DNA of 64,000 bases, taken from SKLM01 sp964575455 (lineage in GTDB: Bacteria; Chloroflexota; Anaerolineae; B4-G1). Position numbers and translations under genes: made by a program. The stretch is taken from assembly GCA_964575455.1 (NCBI GenBank), contig CAZNRX010000016.1, positions 1-64,000 on the forward strand, read 5' to 3'. Within the stretch, counting starts at the first letter, position 1. Every line of letters begins with the position of its first letter. The notes under the pieces are model-generated. The model had not been told where the DNA came from and searched no databases. It saw only the letters and a list, made by a program, of their open reading frames with translations. This document shows, piece by piece, positions 17,396-26,360 of the stretch.

Positions 17396-18894
17396 CAGCC
17401 TTCTTCCTCGAGCATCGTCAGGAAGTCGAAACGTCGCAGGAAGGTCTGCTGATCCCAGCGCAGATCACGGGCCTGCCAGATGTGGACCACCTTGGTGGCC
17501 CCTGACTCCGTGAAGGTGAGCCGGTCCGGTCCCTCGACGTGCTGGAACGCCTCCTGGAGACGCTGTGTCACCAACTCGGGATCCAGGTAGTCCAAGGCCA
17601 CGACCGTCGCGTCCTGGAGAGGAGGGATGCCCCAGATGCGGTACTGGCCCCAGGCGGTGAAGGCGGGCCGCCTGGCGTGGTAACGGATCTGAGCTGCGAT
17701 GCTGTAGTCGAGGGCGAAGATGGGGGCTGATTCCCGCTCGAGGATCGCTCCCAGCGCCGGCCAACCTGCAGCGTCGCGTCGAATGGCGGGGACGATGCTG
17801 CTTCCAGGGAGGGGCGATGGCCCGCCCAGGCTGACGACCGTGCCGACGCCGAAGAGGGCCACCCCAAGGAGGAGGGGGGCGAACGCAACGGCTGCGACTC
17901 GGTGGAGCCCGGTCGCTGTCGCACGCGGCTTAGCTTCGCACGCTAGGCGGGTGCCGGCCAGCAGGAGCAGCGGCACGAGGCCTGTGCTCAGGTTACGGGG
18001 GCTGTTGATTGGGCTTACGGCGATGGGGATCAGCAGGAACAGGGCCAGAAGCGTCAGCAGGCGCTCCGCAGCGGTGCGCACCCGCCACAGACCCGCGGCG
18101 CCCAGCAGGATCAGCGGCCCGGTCAGGTAGACCCAGGCGTGACGCACATTCCCGAGCAGGCTCGCATGGTGTACAGCGGCCCGGGTCAGGTGGGAGAGCT
18201 GCCAGCGGAAGGATACCCAGTCGTGCCCCACGTTCCAGGCGACGACGGGTGCCAAGCCCAGCGCCCCGACGCCAGCCCCGACCCAGAGCCTCGGCGTGCG
18301 AAGGAGGTGCCGGTGGTCAAGGAGCAGCGCCGCCGCGAGGGCCGTGGCGTAGACGTAGGCGCTGTACTTGGTGTTGAACAACAGCGCCAGGGTGAACCCA
18401 AACGCGAGCCCGTCGGCCACGCCGGCGTCCTCCCTCGCCATTCGCCAGAAGGCGAGGACGTTCAGCAGCATGAGGAACAGGGTCAGGGTATTGGTGTAGA
18501 CGAAGCGGGAGGTGACGAGAAACGGCGCGCCCACCGCGACGGCGGCTGCCGCGAAGAGCCCTGCTCGGCGCGACAGTAGGCACTCCCCCACCAGCCAGGT
18601 GAGCACCACGCACACCACACCCGTCAGGGCGTTGAGCCAGCGTATGCCAAATGGCGTGGAGCCGCCCAGCGCGGTGCTGGCTCGTATCAGGAGGGCGACG
18701 CCAGCCGGGTGGTCGTAGTAGGCCCAGGCAGGATGGAGGGACCACAGCCAGTAGTAGCTCTCGTCGCCGATCATGGACATGGTGCTGAGGCCCAGGAGGC
18801 GCAGGGCCGAAGCAGCAGCCACGATCAGCAAGAGAGCCGGGATGGCGGTGGGGATTCTGCCCTGCTGGTCCCGTCGATCGGTTGGCTGAGTCAC
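17395..18894 (-). CDS. Glycosyltransferase family 39 / ArnT-like membrane protein
   Basis: This 499-aa polytopic membrane protein has the GT39/GT83 signature region SMIGDESYYWLWSLHPAWAYYDHPAGVALLIR, with the acidic residues in the first extracytoplasmic loop used for metal or donor binding. It probably transfers a sugar from a polyprenyl phosphate donor outside the membrane. Its GTG start overlaps the stop of the upstream gene (GTGA), and its stop overlaps the flippase start. The acceptor is unknown. Confidence 0.85.
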   Translation of the reverse strand: MTQPTDRRDQQGRIPTAIPALLLIVAAASALRLLGLSTMSMIGDESYYWLWSLHPAWAYYDHPAGVALLIRASTALGGSTPFGIRWLNALTGVVCVVLTWLVGECLLSRRAGLFAAAAVAVGAPFLVTSRFVYTNTLTLFLMLLNVLAFWRMAREDAGVADGLAFGFTLALLFNTKYSAYVYATALAAALLLDHRHLLRTPRLWVGAGVGALGLAPVVAWNVGHDWVSFRWQLSHLTRAAVHHASLLGNVRHAWVYLTGPLILLGAAGLWRVRTAAERLLTLLALFLLIPIAVSPINSPRNLSTGLVPLLLLAGTRLACEAKPRATATGLHRVAAVAFAPLLLGVALFGVGTVVSLGGPSPLPGSSIVPAIRRDAAGWPALGAILERESAPIFALDYSIAAQIRYHARRPAFTAWGQYRIWGIPPLQDATVVALDYLDPELVTQRLQEAFQHVEGPDRLTFTESGATKVVHIWQARDLRWDQQTFLRRFDFLTMLEEEG

Positions 18895-19742
18895 GGCTTG
18901 ACGCCCTCCTGCACGCGGATGGTGTACGTATAGGTGTCCCGCGGTGCGTCGACCGCGATGTCGATGCCCGACCAGGAGAGCGTGTAGAAGCCGAGCCAGT
19001 TGTACTGTCGATAGCGCTCCCGCCCCACGAAGCCCTGCTGCCCGGGCGGTGCCTCAACACAGAAGCGGATCCCGTGCGCGGGCGCCTCCCAGCAGCCGAA
19101 GGGCGCTGCCGTCTCCTCCCAGATGCCGACCTCGGCGGCGTTTGACGCTTCGCCATCGGGGTTCACGTACCGGGTGAAGGCGCGAGCCCCTTGCTCGTTC
19201 ATCAGGTAGGCCCGCTCCCAGTTGGCCTCAAGCCCGCTGAAGTCGACGGTGACGTCGATCGCGTCGGGCGGGCGGATCGTGTAGCTGAAGACCACCGTGC
19301 CCAAGGGGGCGACATCGGCATACTTCACGCGAAGCGGGCGCGTGGGACGGTCGACGACGTCAACGCGGTAGACCTTGACCATGGTGAGCCGTCCCCCGTG
19401 CCGGGCCACGGAGGTCGTGGCGTGCCGGGAGATGTGGGCAGCGCCATCAGCCTCGATGATGGGCAGGCCGAACCCGTAGCCTTCCTCGATCAGCTCCTGG
19501 CCCTCGTGGACGAGCACGAGGCCTTTCTGCAGCACGGCGATCTTGCCCACGTGGGGGCGGGTGGTGGTGTAGAGCCGGAGGTTCAGGGAGTCGGTCAGCC
19601 TTCCGTCAAGGGGGGCTGGCGACCGGACCACGAGGTCTTTGAGGTGGAGGGTGAGTCGCGGCGCGTATCGCTCCCGGACAGCGACCAGGAGCAGGAGAAC
19701 GAGGACTAGAATGATCAGTGCGTAAGCCAGCCAGCGCCTCAT
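18891..19742 (-). CDS. Membrane-anchored protein of unknown function in the polysaccharide operon
   Basis: This protein has 283 aa. One N-terminal transmembrane helix (about residues 4-22) is followed by an extracytoplasmic, beta-rich region (LTLHLKDLVVRSP, TVVFSYTIRPPDAIDVTVDFSG, YTLSWSGIDIAVDAPRDTYTYTIRV). The layout suggests a carbohydrate-associated beta-sandwich, but I recognise no family and no catalytic motif. It overlaps the GT39 gene (GTGA), so a role in the same surface pathway is likely. Confidence 0.75.
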   Translation of the reverse strand: MRRWLAYALIILVLVLLLLVAVRERYAPRLTLHLKDLVVRSPAPLDGRLTDSLNLRLYTTTRPHVGKIAVLQKGLVLVHEGQELIEEGYGFGLPIIEADGAAHISRHATTSVARHGGRLTMVKVYRVDVVDRPTRPLRVKYADVAPLGTVVFSYTIRPPDAIDVTVDFSGLEANWERAYLMNEQGARAFTRYVNPDGEASNAAEVGIWEETAAPFGCWEAPAHGIRFCVEAPPGQQGFVGRERYRQYNWLGFYTLSWSGIDIAVDAPRDTYTYTIRVQEGVKP

Positions 19743-19841
19743 ACCTCAGTCCCTCGTGTCAGCGATGTGCACGGGACGGCCACCTGTCTCGCTCCCAGGG
19801 CCGGTCGGATGACGGTGCCCTCACGCTGCGTGCATGAGGCA

Positions 19842-21182
19842 CTATGGGACGGCTCCCGTGTGCCGAGGGTCGCGGTGGAACATCGGCCAAGCGCGACGGC
19901 CCAGCGGCCCAACGTTGCGCAGGAGATGGATGCCATTGTCCGCACCCACCACGATGTCGGCACGTCCGTCTCCCTCCAGATCCCCAACCCAGGGTGAGGA
20001 GAAGACGTGCGCCCCCAGATTGTGCGGAAAGCCGGGAAGGAGCTCGGCCTGGGCTGTCCAACCATACAGGTTCCCATCCTTTGAGCCGACGACGATGTCG
20101 AGCGCGTCGTCTCCGTTCAGGTCGACGAGCGCGGCGGAGGAGATGATCTGATCGTCGACCTGGATAGGCCATCCGGGAAGGGGGCGTCCGGCGTCGTCCC
20201 AGACGTAGATCCGCCCGTCCCAGCTGCCGACGACGATCTCGAAGGCGCCGTCCCCGTCGAGATCGGCCACGGCGGGCGAGGCCTCGATGGAGTGAACGTC
20301 GCCGCCCGGCGGATGCGGCGTCGGGGTCGGCCCTGAGATGACGCCTATGGTGCGCACCGGGAATCCCTCCCGGTCTCGCCCTCGTGCATCGACGACGTGG
20401 AGGTACCCGTCGTCGTCGCCGAGGATGATCCATCTCTCGCCGTTCTGGTCGAGGTCGGCCAGGGCAGGGGATGAATCGGAGTCTCGCGCCAGCATCATCG
20501 GGAACCCGGGAATCCGCTCCCCACGGGCACTCCCCCCGACCAGGGTCCAGGCTGTGAGCCAACCTTCTGACGGGTCGCCTCTCGTGAGGGAGGTGATGGC
20601 GAGCAGGTCCCCGTCGCTGGCGGCGGTGGCATCGGCCCATCCGTTCATCGGCTTGGGCCAGCCTGCGACGTTCTCTCCGCCGGCGTTGAGGAGAAACATG
20701 TGTTCGTCTCCACCGATGGCGAGCAGCGGGCCCTCCAGTACCGTGGGCGATGACCATATCTCTTCACCGCCCAGGTCGACAGGGAATCCAGTGACGGACG
20801 AGCCGTCGTGGTTCCAGCCGTATAGAAGGCCGCGGTCCGAACCGACGATGATCTCCATCGCGCCGTCGAAATCCAGGTCCGCCAGAGCCGGGGAGGAGAA
20901 AAAGCCACGGCGGCTCCACTTGGGCCATCCCGGCAGATCGTGCAGGTCGGTGTCGAGGAGATAGAAGTGTCCATCCCAGGAGCCGACGGCAATCTCCATT
21001 CTCCCGTCTCCGTCGACGTCCCAGGCCACGGGCGAGGAGATGACAGGGTCGCTGGTTGGCTTGAAGCGGTGGTCAGCTGCCAGGTTGCGCGGCGATCTGA
21101 CCGGCGCGCGGCAGCTGACCAGGAGCATCGAGAGACCGATCAGCGCGGCTGCACGCAGAGGCCTAAGGCTCACGGTCTCCAT
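19842..21182 (-). CDS. FG-GAP/VCBS-repeat lipoprotein
   Basis: This predicted lipoprotein of 446 aa (lipobox LLVSC near residue 24) is built almost wholly from FG-GAP-type beta-propeller repeats. About seven copies carry an Asp-rich calcium loop (DVDGDGRMEIAVGS, DLDFDGAMEIIVGS, DLNGDDALDIVVGS, DLEGDGRADIVVGA), each followed by a GWP-type turn. It ends with AWPMFHRDPRHTGA, common at the end of this family. It should form an extracellular propeller, perhaps binding carbohydrate or protein. Its presence inside a polysaccharide operon is unusual. A 99-bp gap separates it from the next gene. Confidence 0.85.
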   Translation of the reverse strand: METVSLRPLRAAALIGLSMLLVSCRAPVRSPRNLAADHRFKPTSDPVISSPVAWDVDGDGRMEIAVGSWDGHFYLLDTDLHDLPGWPKWSRRGFFSSPALADLDFDGAMEIIVGSDRGLLYGWNHDGSSVTGFPVDLGGEEIWSSPTVLEGPLLAIGGDEHMFLLNAGGENVAGWPKPMNGWADATAASDGDLLAITSLTRGDPSEGWLTAWTLVGGSARGERIPGFPMMLARDSDSSPALADLDQNGERWIILGDDDGYLHVVDARGRDREGFPVRTIGVISGPTPTPHPPGGDVHSIEASPAVADLDGDGAFEIVVGSWDGRIYVWDDAGRPLPGWPIQVDDQIISSAALVDLNGDDALDIVVGSKDGNLYGWTAQAELLPGFPHNLGAHVFSSPWVGDLEGDGRADIVVGADNGIHLLRNVGPLGRRAWPMFHRDPRHTGAVP

Positions 21183-21217
21183 CGCTCCTGAACGATATGA
21201 CGGTCATCATGGGTGGG

Positions 21218-22690
21218 TCATCCTTTCCCACCACCCGGTTCCGGCGCCGCGATGAATGGAAGAGAGGTATGAGCGGCGAGGAGACCGAAGACGGTGGCGG
21301 CATACCAGCTGTTGGTCGGGAAGAGGGCAACGTCGAAGAGGCCGGCGATCAGCATAGCGATCCACGGTGCCCAGGCCGGGGACTGCGGGCGGCTGAGGCC
21401 GCTCAGAACCAGCCAGATCCAGAGGGCGGCCCCTGGCAGGCCGAGCTCGGCCGCGGTCAGGAGGGGGACGTTGTGCACGGTGCGTGAATCGGTCTCGATG
21501 GCGCGCACAGCGACCAGGTAGTTGTTCACCCCCACGCCTCGCCAGGGATGCTGCCTGATCAGCCGCAGGGCCAGGTTCGCATCCACCTGTCGGTCTGAGA
21601 CCGAGCGCGCCTCGATGGGCGTCTCCAGGTGCAGGAAGCGGCTGGCGACCAGGTCGTGGTAGAGCAATAGGAAGAGCAAGGCGAGCACGACGGGCACGAC
21701 AAACTGGACGGGTTGTCTCAGCGTCTCGACGAGGCCGCGGAGGGATCTCTTCCCCTCGGGGCCGCATGGGGTGCGACGGTGAAGGGACCTGTGCAGCAAC
21801 CACGCCAACAGGCCAACGCCGAAGGCGAGCCAGGCGCTGCGCGAGAACGTGACCAGTAGGCCAAGGAGCCCAGCGCTGGCGACCAGTGCAAACCAGGCCT
21901 GTGCCCAACCGCGCGCTTTGGCGATGTCGCTTCGCTTACTCTTCTTATGGCGGATGTCGCTTTGCTTACCCTCTTTATGGCGGATGTCGCTTCGCTTCCC
22001 TTTCATCGTGGCGTCGTCGATTATGATAAGCAGCGAGATCGAAAGCACCGCGCCGAGGAGATTGGGGTGACCGCTGAGGCCATAGGCACGAAGCCAACGT
22101 TGGCCGCGGGCGAAGAGCACACAAACGCCAGAGCGCTCCGGGTCCAGCGTGGGCTCCCCCAGCGCGCTGAGCCCCAGGTCTCCCTGGAACGCAAACTGGC
22201 CCAGTGCGACGCTGCTCTGGATTGCGATCACAAGTGTAAGCGGAATCGTCAGGCTTGGGGCCTCGTTGACGATGAACAGATAGACCCACCAGAGCAGGCC
22301 GAGCGAGAGGATGACGACCACGGTGCGCTGGTTGAGGGCAGGTTCGAGGCTGAGCAGCATCAGCAAGGTGAGCCCGGCCAGGGGAAGCGTGATGCCGGGC
22401 CTGCCCCAGCGCCAGGGTCGCGAGGGACGTTCGCAGACGCGAGCGACGAACCATGCGATGAGGGCCAGCCCGGGCACCAGGACAAGCGGCCCCAAGGCCA
22501 CCGGTGCCTCATCGATGCCGGGGACCTGGACGATGGGCAGCCAGTTGAGTGGGCCCCTGGTGGGCGAGGGAAAGATGAGGGTCAGTGTGATGAAGGTGAG
22601 GAAGAGACCCTGCTTGGCTCTGTTGAAAAGCGCCGTGCGGCGGGCCTGGTTGGGCGGCCTGGGGGACGCGTCAGCCTGGATTGTTCTCAC
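21218..22690 (-). CDS. O-antigen ligase/polymerase family protein (WaaL/Wzy type)
   Basis: This 490-aa polytopic membrane protein carries the family's large extracytoplasmic loop with NLALRLIRQHPWRGVGVNNYLVAV (an RxHP-type ligase/polymerase signature) and TVHNVPLLTAAELGLPG. It would polymerise or ligate the saccharide exported by the flippase. A GTG start one base after the radical SAM stop, with AAAGGA upstream, indicates coupling. A cytoplasmic loop holds three 10-residue repeats of the type KRSDIRHK (DNA 21921-22008), a probable repeat insertion. Confidence 0.82.
   Translation of the reverse strand: MRTIQADASPRPPNQARRTALFNRAKQGLFLTFITLTLIFPSPTRGPLNWLPIVQVPGIDEAPVALGPLVLVPGLALIAWFVARVCERPSRPWRWGRPGITLPLAGLTLLMLLSLEPALNQRTVVVILSLGLLWWVYLFIVNEAPSLTIPLTLVIAIQSSVALGQFAFQGDLGLSALGEPTLDPERSGVCVLFARGQRWLRAYGLSGHPNLLGAVLSISLLIIIDDATMKGKRSDIRHKEGKQSDIRHKKSKRSDIAKARGWAQAWFALVASAGLLGLLVTFSRSAWLAFGVGLLAWLLHRSLHRRTPCGPEGKRSLRGLVETLRQPVQFVVPVVLALLFLLLYHDLVASRFLHLETPIEARSVSDRQVDANLALRLIRQHPWRGVGVNNYLVAVRAIETDSRTVHNVPLLTAAELGLPGAALWIWLVLSGLSRPQSPAWAPWIAMLIAGLFDVALFPTNSWYAATVFGLLAAHTSLPFIAAPEPGGGKG
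21921..22010 (-). repeat. Three in-frame 30-bp tandem repeats within the O-antigen ligase gene
   Basis: Three 30-bp units (21921-21950, 21951-21980, 21981-22010) encode S-D-I-R/A-H/K with basic residues. Positions 21929-21956 match the reverse complement of 36511-36538, inside the glucan synthase gene, at all 28 bases. Confidence 0.85.
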
Positions 22691-22691
22691 C

Positions 22692-24179
22692 TCATCCTTT
22701 CACCGTGGGCTGAAAACGGGATGTGACGGCGCCAGGGAGTCGCGCGATGGCGTTCACCAGGAGGCGGTCGCGCCACAGTCCCAGCCTAGCCTTCATCCGG
22801 TCCAGGTGCGAGGCCTGTTCGCCATCCTTCAGGCGCGCGTCGCGCCACTCACTGTGGAGCCAGCGGATGACGCGGCGGTAGAACAGCGTGCTGAAGCGTC
22901 CACGCTCAAACAGCACACGATTTTCGGCGGTGTGCGTCCAATCTGGCGCGTGCTGGCCCTCGAACGTGAGACGGTCGCGCACCTCCTCATAGAACGGCGT
23001 GCCCGGCAGGGGGTAGGCGATGGTGGTGCTGAATTCGTCGGGGCGCGTGCGCCGCAGCAGGCTCACGGAGCGCTCCAGGTCTGACCACGTCTCGCCTGGA
23101 TAGCCGACCATCATGTAGAAGTAGGTCTGGATGCCGAGCCGCCGGCAGAGCTCGGCGGCTTGATCGATCTGCTCGACCGTGATGCCCTTGTTCATGGCGT
23201 CGAGCACGGCCTGCGATCCGGACTCCGCGCCGAAGTGGATGCGACGACAGCCGACGTCCTTCAGCAGGCGGGCCATCTCCTCGTCCATGAGGTCGACGCG
23301 GCTGAGGCATTCGAAAGGGATCACGGCTGTAGGGACAGCCGCATCCCTCTCGAGCAGGGCGTCGTGCCAGGCGTACACCCAGTCGCGATCGATGCCCATG
23401 ACGTCGTCGACGATGCGGATCTGGTCGGGCTGGTGGTCTCGCTTGATGAGCGCCATCTCGTCGGCCACAGACTGCGGCGAGCGCGGGCGGAAACTGCGCC
23501 CGAAGACGCTCTTCTGACACCAACTGCAGCTGTAGGGGCAGCCGCGGGTGGCGATGATCGAAAGGGAGAAGTAGCCGTGTGCACTCCGCCACGCCTGACG
23601 GTATCGCTCGATGTCAAGGAGATCCCGGGCGGGGAAAGGCAGGCGGTCGACGTCCTGGATCAGGAGGCGTCTCGGAGTTTGGACCATCTGCCCCGTCTGG
23701 TCGCGGTAGGCCACGCCCTGCACCTCGCCCAGCGCAGCGGGGATATCGTCCCCGTCAAGCAAGGGGGGCAGAAGCTCCAGGATGGTCTCCTCTCCCTCTC
23801 CCACGACGACGACATCGACCGAAAAACGACCTTGGGCCTGGTGCTGCAGGTAGAGATCGGGGCGAGCGGTGGGATCAGCCCCGCCCACAATCACGGTAGC
23901 TCCCCATCCCTTGGCCAGAGCTGCCAGACGAAGCGCCGCCTCTCGGACGGTGGCCAGGATCGCCAGACCCACGATCTGAGGGCGCTCTCGGTCCAGGGCC
24001 TTGAGGAAGGCGTCGTCGTCCTCGGCAAACATGGCGTCGAAGATGGTCACGTCGTATCCGGCCTCGCGGGCGGTTCCCGCGAGATAGAGCAGCCCTAGCG
24101 GAAAATAGGGCGTCATGAGGCGTGACTCCACCGGGTCGCTGTGCAGAAAGAGCGGGTTCACCAGCATTAGGTCAGACAT
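22692..24179 (-). CDS. B12-binding domain radical SAM enzyme
   Basis: This 495-aa enzyme starts with a cobalamin-binding domain (about residues 3-150) and continues into a radical SAM core with the Fe-S cluster motif CPYSCSWC (C-x3-C-x2-C) near residue 215. Later motifs include FGAESGSQ and YFYMMVGYPGET. Relatives methylate unactivated carbons or rearrange lipids and natural products. Which substrate is used here is unknown; its place in the polysaccharide operon suggests a lipid carrier or sugar. The ATG at 24179 (SDLMLVNP) is chosen because it overlaps the upstream stop by 8 nt; the longer open frame upstream is not coding. Confidence 0.88.
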   Translation of the reverse strand: MSDLMLVNPLFLHSDPVESRLMTPYFPLGLLYLAGTAREAGYDVTIFDAMFAEDDDAFLKALDRERPQIVGLAILATVREAALRLAALAKGWGATVIVGGADPTARPDLYLQHQAQGRFSVDVVVVGEGEETILELLPPLLDGDDIPAALGEVQGVAYRDQTGQMVQTPRRLLIQDVDRLPFPARDLLDIERYRQAWRSAHGYFSLSIIATRGCPYSCSWCQKSVFGRSFRPRSPQSVADEMALIKRDHQPDQIRIVDDVMGIDRDWVYAWHDALLERDAAVPTAVIPFECLSRVDLMDEEMARLLKDVGCRRIHFGAESGSQAVLDAMNKGITVEQIDQAAELCRRLGIQTYFYMMVGYPGETWSDLERSVSLLRRTRPDEFSTTIAYPLPGTPFYEEVRDRLTFEGQHAPDWTHTAENRVLFERGRFSTLFYRRVIRWLHSEWRDARLKDGEQASHLDRMKARLGLWRDRLLVNAIARLPGAVTSRFQPTVKG

Positions 24180-25152
24180 AGGCTCCCATTCCAGGCAGTG
24201 TCTTGTCGTCGTTGGTCGACGGATCCGCCAGGGCGCGCAGGCGCTCGTCGAAGGACGCCAGAATGACCTGCTCATTGCTCTCGAAATGGCCCTTGCAGCG
24301 GTCGACACTGAAGCAGGCCGTGTCCGTGCCCCCTCCCTGCTTGGCGAAGCGGCGGATCTTGCGTCTTCGCTCGAAGCGCTCCAGCTGACCGCCCACAAAC
24401 GTGCCCAGCGCGATCTCGGCCAGCGAGCGTGCGGAGGAGCGCGAGGCCGCGAATGGCTCGAACGGTCGAGGCAGTCCGGTCGCGTTTGGGAGGAAACGCG
24501 TCGTCCAACGGTTGGCCGCTCGTATGCGGTGATAGATGTCCAGGCCTGCCAGCGGCACCATCTGTGCCAGCTCGTGAGCGACGTACAGGTTCTGCTCTGC
24601 GAAGTCGAACGCGTGCTCGGAGAGCAGGTAGTTGGGGCACACCTCGTGACCGCGTCGTGCGGCGGGCTTGACCACCAAGCCAATGACCATGGCCCGGGTG
24701 AGCCAGAGCCGACCGGGTGCTGTGACGATCAGGAAATCGACGTCATCGCCAGGGAGCACGTTGCCCACGGCCAGGGCTCCGGTGAGCATGACGGCTCGCA
24801 CGAACGGCAGGGCGGCGATCGCCTGTCCGTAGCGCAAAGCAAGGGGCCACATCTGAGCTGCGACCTCTGCCCGGCGTCGACGCAGGTTCACCACCTCCCT
24901 ACGGTGGGGGAGCGTGACATAGGCGCCGTGCCGCTCCAATCTCCCGCTCGCCCAGGACTCATTGTCCAGCGCACGAAGAACACGGTCGCGATCCGTCTCC
25001 AGACCGAGGAGGTATCGGTGGATCTGAGAGGGCGTTAGAGGGTAGTCAAAGACGTCAGCGTAGGCCAGCGTGCACAGGATCGCCAGATCAAGCTGATCGA
25101 GCGTTGGGTCCGTCCAGATTGACTCGGCGTCAGGAATGCCTCGTGATTCCAT
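24172..25152 (-). CDS. Nucleotidyltransferase-like protein
   Basis: This 326-aa protein starts with a winged-helix-like region (LDLAILCTLAYADVFDYPLT) and continues into a polymerase-beta-type nucleotidyltransferase core with MLTGALAVGNVLPGDDVDFLIVT, where the DDVD pair would bind metal. The true acceptor is unknown. Related proteins are often found in glycan clusters of Chloroflexota-like genomes. It is the first gene of the operon running down to 15282. A TATACT -10-like box lies at 25201-25206 on the reverse strand without a good -35. Confidence 0.7.
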   Translation of the reverse strand: MESRGIPDAESIWTDPTLDQLDLAILCTLAYADVFDYPLTPSQIHRYLLGLETDRDRVLRALDNESWASGRLERHGAYVTLPHRREVVNLRRRRAEVAAQMWPLALRYGQAIAALPFVRAVMLTGALAVGNVLPGDDVDFLIVTAPGRLWLTRAMVIGLVVKPAARRGHEVCPNYLLSEHAFDFAEQNLYVAHELAQMVPLAGLDIYHRIRAANRWTTRFLPNATGLPRPFEPFAASRSSARSLAEIALGTFVGGQLERFERRRKIRRFAKQGGGTDTACFSVDRCKGHFESNEQVILASFDERLRALADPSTNDDKTLPGMGAYV

Positions 25153-25248
25153 GGATCCAATTCCTGGCTATGACTAGAAGCCCAGACTGACGGTGATGGG
25201 AGTATAGCACCGATCTATCGTTTGAAAAAGGGATGGCGCTTCTCCTAA

Positions 25249-26142
25249 CTACGCCAAGAACAAGCCCACGGCCATAAGGACCGGAGTCACAATGCAGATG
25301 AGGACGTTGAGCTTCAGGTAGGGCACCAGCTTATCCGTGTGCTCTGCCTGGCGGTATGCCCCGATGGCGGTGGGCACCGCCGCGAGCAGCATGACCAAGG
25401 CCACGAGAGTGGCGAGTGGCAGCAGTCCGAGTGAGACGCCCGCGACGATAGCCAGGAAAGCGAGCAGCATGAAGGATCCATATATCAGGCTGCTGGGCCG
25501 GCGACCGATGACGATGGGATAGTGCCTTCTGGCGACGATCCTGTCCGCGTCCACGTCGGGGAACTGGTTCAACAACAGAAGGTTGTTCACGAGAAGGAAG
25601 GGGACGAGCGATGCTGTGAAGGCCGTCCAGGAATAGGACCCTGTCAGCACGAAGTCCGTACCCATCACCATCAGGAGCCCGAACCCGAGACCAGGGGCAA
25701 TCAGGCAGAGGATAGGGAGCTTGGCCAGCCAGGGGGTGTAGGTCACCACGATCAGCAGGCCAAGAAGACCCAGCGGCAGGAGCTCCCAGCCCCTGATCCA
25801 GACGAAGAGCAGGCCGATGCCAGCGGTCACCACCAAGGTTATCAGGCCCAGGGCCAGCACCTGGCGGGCCAGATCGGGTTGGGCGGGCAGCGTTCCGCTC
25901 CCGCCGCTGAAAGGCGTTCGGTTGGTGTGGAAATCCAATTCGCTCTTGAAGTCGAAGTACTCGTTGAGGGTGTCGACGCTGATGTGGGCGCATAGCGCGC
26001 CGACGAGCGCCAGGACCACGTAGAGCGCGTTTACGTGCCCAGATGTCCAGACAGCGGTGCCGATCCCCAGAAGCGCGCAGGCCGGCGTCAGAATCAGGAA
26101 CGGCGGCCGCGTTGTAGCTAGGAGATGCTTGAATCTGCTCAT
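25249..26142 (-). CDS. UbiA family prenyltransferase (MenA-like)
   Basis: This 297-aa integral membrane prenyltransferase has the first Asp-rich motif as NEYFDFKSELD (about residues 75-85) and the second as DVDADRIVARRH. Eight to nine hydrophobic helices are evident. NEYFDF-type members include 1,4-dihydroxy-2-naphthoate polyprenyltransferases of menaquinone synthesis, so a quinone role is likely, though no other men gene is present. The start follows AGGA. It is divergently arranged with the response regulator. Confidence 0.85.
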   Translation of the reverse strand: MSRFKHLLATTRPPFLILTPACALLGIGTAVWTSGHVNALYVVLALVGALCAHISVDTLNEYFDFKSELDFHTNRTPFSGGSGTLPAQPDLARQVLALGLITLVVTAGIGLLFVWIRGWELLPLGLLGLLIVVTYTPWLAKLPILCLIAPGLGFGLLMVMGTDFVLTGSYSWTAFTASLVPFLLVNNLLLLNQFPDVDADRIVARRHYPIVIGRRPSSLIYGSFMLLAFLAIVAGVSLGLLPLATLVALVMLLAAVPTAIGAYRQAEHTDKLVPYLKLNVLICIVTPVLMAVGLFLA

Positions 26143-26200
26143 ATCGAGTCCTATCCATAAGTGACGCAGCGAGCGTCAGATCGTGAGGCGGCTGGGCTAG

Positions 26201-26229
26201 ATTGTATCACGTCTGAGAGATTATGCCCA
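26201..26229 (-). promoter_or_regulatory. Putative promoter of the UbiA gene
   Basis: On the reverse strand TGGGCA (26224-26229), a 17-nt spacer and TACAAT (26201-26206) lie about 60 nt before the ATG. Confidence 0.5.
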
Positions 26230-26279
26230 AAGGTATAGGCCTACCCGTGCACTTGCTCTGTCTCTTTGACGGGTCATGC

Positions 26280-26308
26280 TTGGCAGGAAGTGGACAGTGT
26301 TGTACAAT
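26280..26308 (+). promoter_or_regulatory. Sigma70-type promoter of the response regulator
   Basis: TTGGCA (26280-26285) and TACAAT (26303-26308) are separated by exactly 17 nt, giving a start near 26315, about 45 nt before the ATG. Confidence 0.72.
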
Positions 26309-26360
26309 GGACTGACAAGCTAGGGGGCCGAACAGAGGTGATTGAGGGGAGCAAGCTTGC

